Origin: DATFVJ01 sp963851085 | Lineage (GTDB): Bacteria; Actinomycetota; Actinomycetes; Streptosporangiales; Streptosporangiaceae | Assembly (NCBI GenBank): GCA_963851085.1 | Contig: CAWKNX010000018.1 | Coordinates: 434,001 to 498,000 of the forward strand | DNA: 64,000 nucleotides | Reading direction: 5' to 3' | Part shown: one piece after another, positions 60,108 to 64,000 of the stretch | Numbering within the stretch: the stretch's first letter is position 1 | Layout: the number at the start of each line of letters is the position of its first letter | The notes under the pieces: generated by a model | Databases searched by the model: none | Told to the model about the DNA's origin: nothing | The model's input: the letters and a program-made list of their open reading frames with translations, nothing else | Translations under genes and position numbers: made by a program

Positions 60108-60709
60108 CGGCCGATCGCCAGCAGATGCAGCAACGCCACGAGCGTGCCCGCGTTCCAGATTTCCCCCGCCGAAACCAGACCCGGTACTGAGGTCAGCGGC
60201 ACCCATTCCATCCGCTCGATCTCGTTGACCTCGATCGGCGCCCCGATCCGCTCCACACCCCGGCCTGTGAATACCACATGCTCGGAATCCACCATGCCAA
60301 CCATCGGCTGAAACGTGATCAGGTGCTCGATGTGCCTGGCCCGGTAGCCGGTTTCCTCCTCCAGCTCCCGCGCCGCCGTGTCGGCCGGTTCCTCGTCCTC
60401 ATCGATCAGCCCGCCCGGCAGCTCCCACCCCCACCGGTCCTGCACGAACCGATGCCGCCACAGCAACAGCACCCGGTCCTCGTCATCGAGCAGCACGATC
60501 ATCGCCGCCCTGTGCAGCCGCACCACGTGATGCCAGAACCGCTCCCCATCCGGCAGCTCCACATCCACCTGGCCCAGCCACACCCACGGATTGTCATAGA
60601 TCACCCGCTCGCCGAACGTCTTCCACCGGCTCGTCTCATCGCCCGTCGCACCAGTCACGGCCACGACGCTAACGCCTCCACCACCCACCCGGACATCCGG
60701 CCGTGACAT
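60104..60709 (-). CDS. NUDIX hydrolase
   Basis: 201 aa. The Nudix box is complete: GGLIDEDEEPADTAARELEEETGY, matching Gx5Ex7REUxEExGU. The N-terminal KTFGERVIYDNPWVWLGQVDVELPDGERF and later MVGMVDSEHVVFTGRG resemble ADP-ribose pyrophosphatase-like NUDIX proteins. NUDIX genes convergent with such regulators are frequent in actinobacterial integrative elements (for example Pif of pSAM2 contains a NUDIX domain). The first ~20 residues are Gly/Val-rich, so a GTG start near residue 15-18 is possible. Confidence 0.88.
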   Translation of the reverse strand: MSRPDVRVGGGGVSVVAVTGATGDETSRWKTFGERVIYDNPWVWLGQVDVELPDGERFWHHVVRLHRAAMIVLLDDEDRVLLLWRHRFVQDRWGWELPGGLIDEDEEPADTAARELEEETGYRARHIEHLITFQPMVGMVDSEHVVFTGRGVERIGAPIEVNEIERMEWVPLTSVPGLVSAGEIWNAGTLVALLHLLAIGR

Positions 60710-60946
60710 CCGGTGCAGCCGGAGGCGAGGTATGGAGCGCCGGGTGCGCCGGGTGCCTAGGTTCTGGTGATCGCTGACAGATCGGCTTCAGGTGTCGCTT
60801 GACGGTTTCTAGGGAGTGCGTATCACATCAGTCGCCGTCGTGGGTGGCTATGGAGAGTCCGGGCGCTTCAGGCGCATCATATGAGTGCGCAGTCCGGGCA
60901 GCGCCAGGCCAGGCATGGAGTGGTCGCATTATCGCAGGGAGGGCAC

Positions 60947-61792
60947 ATGGAGGCCGCACCGAGCAGGACGGCGATGTTCGCGGCAGTGTCGCGGGGATTA
61001 TTTCGCATGGAGGCGACGCCGCCGTGGGTGCTGGACGACGCTCTGGCCTTGGTGCTCGTCGGCCCGGTGTGGCAGGAGCTACACGACCAGCTAAATCCGC
61101 TGTTCCCCGGCCAGGTCGCTCGCGAGTCTCGCGCGGCTGTCTGCGCCCGCAGCCGGTATGCCGAGGACCGGCTGGCTGCTGGCGCCTTCACGCAGTACGT
61201 CATCCTGGGCGCGGGGCTTGACTCGTTCGCGTGGCGGCGCCCGGACCTGCTCCGCTCCGTCAGGGTGTTCGAGGTTGATCACCCTGCCTCCCAGGCCTGG
61301 AAGCTGGAGCGGGTCGGGGACCTCGCGCTTCCGCTCAGTGACTCGCAGGTGTTCGTCCCGGTTGATTTCGAGGCCGAGCCTCTTCGGGACGCTTTGCGCG
61401 CGGCCGGGTTCGACTGGGGCCAGCCGGCGCTGTTCTCCTGGACCGGCGTTGCCCCCTATCTCACCGCGCAGGCGATCGAGTCGACGCTGCGCACGACTGC
61501 GGGGGCTGCCCCTGGCTCGGAGGTGGTGTTCTCCTACCGGGCCGAGGAGTCGGTGCTCGATGGCGTCGGCAGAGAGTTCATCCGGATCTACGCCCCGCTC
61601 GCGGCCTCAGTTGGCGAGCCGCTGCAGCCCGGCTGGCCGGTCATCGAGATCGAGCGGCTGATCAGCCGGTGCGGGCTGAAGGTCGTCGACCATCCAGCAC
61701 GTGCAGACCTCGAACAGCGGTATTTCGCCGACCGGACCGATGGCTTGCGGCCCTACAACGTGGAGACCCTGGTCACCGCGCGGGTCACCTGA
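60947..61792 (+). CDS. SAM-dependent methyltransferase (leucine carboxyl methyltransferase-like)
   Basis: 281 aa from ATG 60947 (GGGAGGG upstream). FTQYVILGAGLDSFAWRRPDLLRSVRVFEVDHPASQAWK is the SAM-binding region of the LCM/TIGR00027 actinobacterial class, and ARSRYAEDRL precedes it. PALFSWTGVAPYLTAQAIESTLR is another family block. Such enzymes often modify polyketide-like natural products or small molecules, but no biosynthetic gene is adjacent; substrate unknown. Confidence 0.88.
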   Translation: MEAAPSRTAMFAAVSRGLFRMEATPPWVLDDALALVLVGPVWQELHDQLNPLFPGQVARESRAAVCARSRYAEDRLAAGAFTQYVILGAGLDSFAWRRPDLLRSVRVFEVDHPASQAWKLERVGDLALPLSDSQVFVPVDFEAEPLRDALRAAGFDWGQPALFSWTGVAPYLTAQAIESTLRTTAGAAPGSEVVFSYRAEESVLDGVGREFIRIYAPLAASVGEPLQPGWPVIEIERLISRCGLKVVDHPARADLEQRYFADRTDGLRPYNVETLVTARVT

Positions 61793-62040
61793 GCGCAAAG
61801 CACGGGAACGCCCACCACGGGCGGTGCGACCGTGGCGTGATTGAGCCAGGCGACCTTGGTCACCGGGGCGCCACAGATGACCTCCATGACTACGTGATAG
61901 CGCTGCTCTAATGACGCTCAGCTTCACCATGGTCTGCCGATCTGTCTAGCCCGTCACGGGGGCGCCAGCGCTTTGCGCGCGTTAGCCGGTCTGGTGCTTT
62001 CCCGGAACGCCGCGCATTGTCCGGGCTGGCCTCTCCAGCC

Positions 62041-62093
62041 TCAACGGTGCTTCGCATCCCGCTGCGCGGGACGCGCCTACGGCGCGCCGTTGA
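62041..62093. repeat. Nested inverted repeat (REP-like)
   Basis: Outer arms TCAACGG (62041-62047) and CCGTTGA (62087-62093); inner hairpin CGCATCCCGC-tgc-GCGGGACGCG with one mismatch; a third ggcgcgcc palindrome inside. May be an actinobacterial REP element. Confidence 0.65.
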
Positions 62094-62230
62094 CCCTGGA
62101 GACCTCTGCCAGCCCAGCGGGCCTGACGGCGAGGGCCAGGCCGTAGGCCAGGCCCGGAGGCGCGCGGCAAACCTACGCAGTGTCAATGCATGGTTTGCAA
62201 GCTGTCCCGGATCTCCTGCCGACTTTTGTA

Positions 62231-62245
62231 TCTAGCTGTATTACA
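62231..62245 (+). promoter_or_regulatory. Promoter/operator candidate with TCTAGCTGTA box
   Basis: TCTAGCTGTATTACA lies 9-23 bases before the start of the 106-aa gene. The 10-mer TCTAGCTGTA is identical to the two boxes between the GntR gene and the calpain-like operon (20764, 20788). Confidence 0.4.
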
Positions 62246-62253
62246 GTGCCCAC

Positions 62254-62574
62254 ATGAGCCAACCTGTCGGCGCACTCAACTACTCTCAGCTGTCAGACCA
62301 GCTTGAGCAGCTGTCGGCTGAGATCCCAGGTGCAACAGCCAAGGTGCTGGCCTTCGCTTCCAAGGAGCAGATCGCAGCCCGCACAGCAAAGGCGCAGGAG
62401 GATGCTTTCGCCGATGCATGCGCCGCTGTATGGGAGCAGGTAGCCGACAGTCCGGAGGATGTGCGGCAGCGGGTTCGGGCCAGCCTAGACAAGATCATGG
62501 AAATTGTGGAAGACCTGTCGGATGCAGCCGCAGCTGCCGCCTGGGAGGCAGCACATCCGGACTACGCAGACTAG
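62254..62574 (+). CDS. Putative antitoxin-like helical protein upstream of a RelE-type toxin
   Basis: 106 aa: LNYSQLSDQLEQLSAEIPGATAKVLAFASKEQIAARTAKAQEDAFADACAAVWEQVADSPEDVRQRVRASLDKIMEIVEDLSDAAAAAAWEAAHPDYAD. Strongly acidic (many Asp/Glu), predicted all-helical, with no RHH, AbrB, XRE or Phd motif that I can see. The position, 34 bases before a RelE-like gene on the same strand, suggests an antitoxin of an unfamiliar class. This is inference from context. Confidence 0.6.
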   Translation: MSQPVGALNYSQLSDQLEQLSAEIPGATAKVLAFASKEQIAARTAKAQEDAFADACAAVWEQVADSPEDVRQRVRASLDKIMEIVEDLSDAAAAAAWEAAHPDYAD

Positions 62575-62607
62575 TTCCCACCCGAACATACTGTATTGTC
62601 TCCGCTC

Positions 62608-62874
62608 GTGGCGGAGGGTTATCAGGTGAAGTGGGATCGTGCCGCTGAACGAACTCTTGCCCGGCTGCCCGCCGAGGCGCAGGAAGCACTGCGGAAGATC
62701 GCCGGTGATCTCGCTGCTAATCCGTGGCCGGACGGTTGCATCAAGATGGTGGGCACAAAGGCACAGTGGAGGAAGCGCACCGGCAACTATCGCCTGGTCT
62801 GGGCAGTGTCCAAACGAGAACAACTGATCACCATAGTTGCTGCCGATGACCGCGGCCGCGTCTATCGGACATAG
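62608..62874 (+). CDS. RelE/ParE-superfamily toxin-like protein
   Basis: 88 aa from GTG 62608 (TTG 62596 is an alternative). YQVKWDRAAERTLARLPAEAQEALRKIAGDLAANPWPDGCIKMVGTKAQWRKRTGNYRLVWAVSKREQLITIVAADDRGRVYRT shows the RelE pattern: N-terminal strand, two helices, then RKRTGNYRLVWAV and VAADDRGRVYR strands with Arg/Lys/Tyr at the mRNA-cleavage positions. Probably a ribosome-dependent mRNA interferase; the partner would be the 106-aa protein upstream. Confidence 0.85.
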   Translation: MAEGYQVKWDRAAERTLARLPAEAQEALRKIAGDLAANPWPDGCIKMVGTKAQWRKRTGNYRLVWAVSKREQLITIVAADDRGRVYRT

Positions 62875-63139
62875 ACGCGGCAAGTAGGACTTTCGAAGGC
62901 CATCCGCCTCCAGAGCCGTAAAGCCCTGCTGTCAACTACGTCTTGACAGTCGGCCGACGATCGGCTTGACGAGGTTATCCAAGGTAAGCTCGCCGCATTT
63001 TGGCCGCACAAGGACGCTCAACGTCACCGCCTACTGCGCACCAGTGAGCAGTGTTTCAGCAGCTCAGCAAGCAAATGGACAGGTAGCGGATACGCCTGTA
63101 GCTCTCTACGGATCAGATGGGCTCAGGTGCCAGATCAGC

Positions 63140-63409
63140 CTACGTCGTGCGTCGGCACTTGGCTGCCGCATCCGGCGACCTGTGGTTCACGGTACACGTG
63201 CCGTGATGGTAGATCGGCGACCTGCTCTTCGACCGCCGCTTCTTGGTGTTCAGCGAGCGCTCCACACCGTATACAGCGTTGCTGACCGGGTGCATGGCGC
63301 GCCTGGCCCGCTTGATGCTCTTGGGGGTGACTGCTCGTTTGACGGCGCGCCCAGGATGTGCGGCACGACGCACGCTGCGCGGGATGAAAAGCCGTGATAG
63401 GAAGCCCAC
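63140..63409 (-). CDS. Small basic protein of actinobacterial mobile regions
   Basis: 89 aa from GTG 63409: GFLSRLFIPRSVRRAAHPGRAVKRAVTPKSIKRARRAMHPVSNAVYGVERSLNTKKRRS...YHHGTCTVNHRSPDAAAKCRR. Very basic N-terminal two thirds and a short C-terminal C-x3-H...C segment (CTVNHRSPDAAAKC) that may bind zinc. I recall similar short proteins in Streptomyces genomes and mobile elements; no function known. Confidence 0.7.
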   Translation of the reverse strand: MGFLSRLFIPRSVRRAAHPGRAVKRAVTPKSIKRARRAMHPVSNAVYGVERSLNTKKRRSKSRSPIYHHGTCTVNHRSPDAAAKCRRTT

Positions 63410-64000
63410 GCGGAAATGGTAGCCCTGATCGGGATCTACGTCTCCGATTCGCGGGCAACGCGGCTATAGCCGGTATAGCGCTTCGCAAGCCAGCCGTGAC
63501 ACCCTGACCTGAGGTGTGGCCTGAAACTACGTCCCAAGCAACCCGGCACTGGCCGCGAGCGATCGAGTAACCAAGTGAGTAACAACCGCCACCGCCAGCG
63601 GCGGACGCCCGCGGACACTGACGGACGGTGGCCTCCAGGTCAAGCGTCATGCAGACCTGGTAATCGGCACAACGACTTGGCTTCGGGACGAAGAGGCCGC
63701 TAGCACCGAGTGCGCGGCGGACCAGCGGGCACATCCAGGGCACATGGCAGCGGGAACAAGCCAGAAGCGATGAGAAGCACCGAGACCTTACGCCGCAGGT
63801 CATAGCACTTGGCTGCCAGGCATCGCAGGTCACGGCAGACCCGTGTTATTTCCAGCGGAAGTGACGCTGGCCGGGTCGCTGATGGGACACAGCTACTACG
63901 CCGCAGTCAAGACGACGGGCCGTACCGCAGGAAGTACAGCAACGGGGGCACACAACCGCTGACGGCGGCGACCGTGGCCGCCCGAGCTGGCCGGGCACGA
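63410..64000. other. End of window, no gene recognised
   Basis: Frames here lack protein-like composition. The DNA is less GC-skewed and may be the non-coding end or decayed part of the integrative element; a gene may begin beyond the window edge. Confidence 0.5.

Larger units (their letters stand above)
61793..62253. other. Intergenic region with a composite hairpin
   Basis: Contains TCAACGG...CCGTTGA (62041-62093) enclosing cgcatcccgctgcgcgggacgcg, a REP-like nested hairpin. TCTAGCTGTA at 62231-62240 belongs to the following gene's promoter. No gene recognised. Confidence 0.6.

Overview
The window is very GC-rich DNA from a mycothiol-producing actinomycete. The evidence is GTG/TTG starts, a mycothiol S-conjugate amidase, an actinobacterial PIN-PhoH protein and a short-chain Z-isoprenyl transferase. 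I would guess Streptosporangiales or a neighbouring order, but I cannot name a genus. Most genes are chromosomal housekeeping or cell-envelope genes. The window is unusually rich in GC-rich tandem and interspersed repeats, many with periods divisible by three and lying in frame inside genes. Several genes also carry single-base frameshifts.

Layout. 0-6.1 kb: a secreted SH3-type protein with a hexapeptide-repeat tail, threonine ammonia-lyase, a transposon remnant between inverted repeats, hppD with a divergent Lrp/AsnC regulator, and greA. 6.4-16.9 kb: mca and a small membrane protein, a repeat-rich gap, a SNF2 helicase with its SWIM-finger partner, flavodoxin, GNAT, cupin, a truncated pirin and MarR. 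17-22 kb: an accessory region with a duplicated calpain-like cassette (one copy a frameshifted pseudogene, the other intact but lacking the catalytic Cys and His), a small GntR regulator and a frameshifted papain-like amidase homologue. 22-34.2 kb: an aldo/keto reductase with a lost stop, a frameshifted YyaL-type thioredoxin-domain gene, an NlpC/P60 hydrolase, ATP-type PEP carboxykinase, the Z-isoprenyl transferase, a 76-bp tandem array and PIN-PhoH.

34.3-58.2 kb is a cell-surface glycopolymer or phosphoglycolipid locus: four soluble-type glycosyltransferases, two polytopic GT-C-like proteins, a TarI/IspD-type cytidylyltransferase, a second sugar-nucleotide transferase, a glycerol-1-phosphate-dehydrogenase-like enzyme, two CDP-alcohol phosphotransferase homologues, a DUF5941 protein, an LCP ligase, a beta-propeller lipoprotein-like protein and a flippase-like protein. 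The likely logic is: make a polyol phosphate, activate it with CTP, transfer it through the CDP-alcohol enzymes, add sugars, flip, and attach to peptidoglycan by LCP. Both CDP-alcohol transferases lack the fourth Asp of the signature, which makes their chemistry the most interesting open question.

58.6-64 kb: initiator tRNA-Met with a tyrosine integrase directly downstream. The integrase is 5'-truncated and fused head-on to a regulator fragment. A NUDIX gene, a methyltransferase, a probable toxin-antitoxin pair and a small basic protein follow, consistent with the remains of an integrative element.

Three repeat families deserve attention: (1) a 60-80 bp element with core GCAGCCGTT followed by a CCCCGGGGGG hairpin; (2) a palindrome family CCGTGGATGT... 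including one perfect 54-bp palindrome; (3) inverted repeats TTCATGATCGCGGTAACTTTT.
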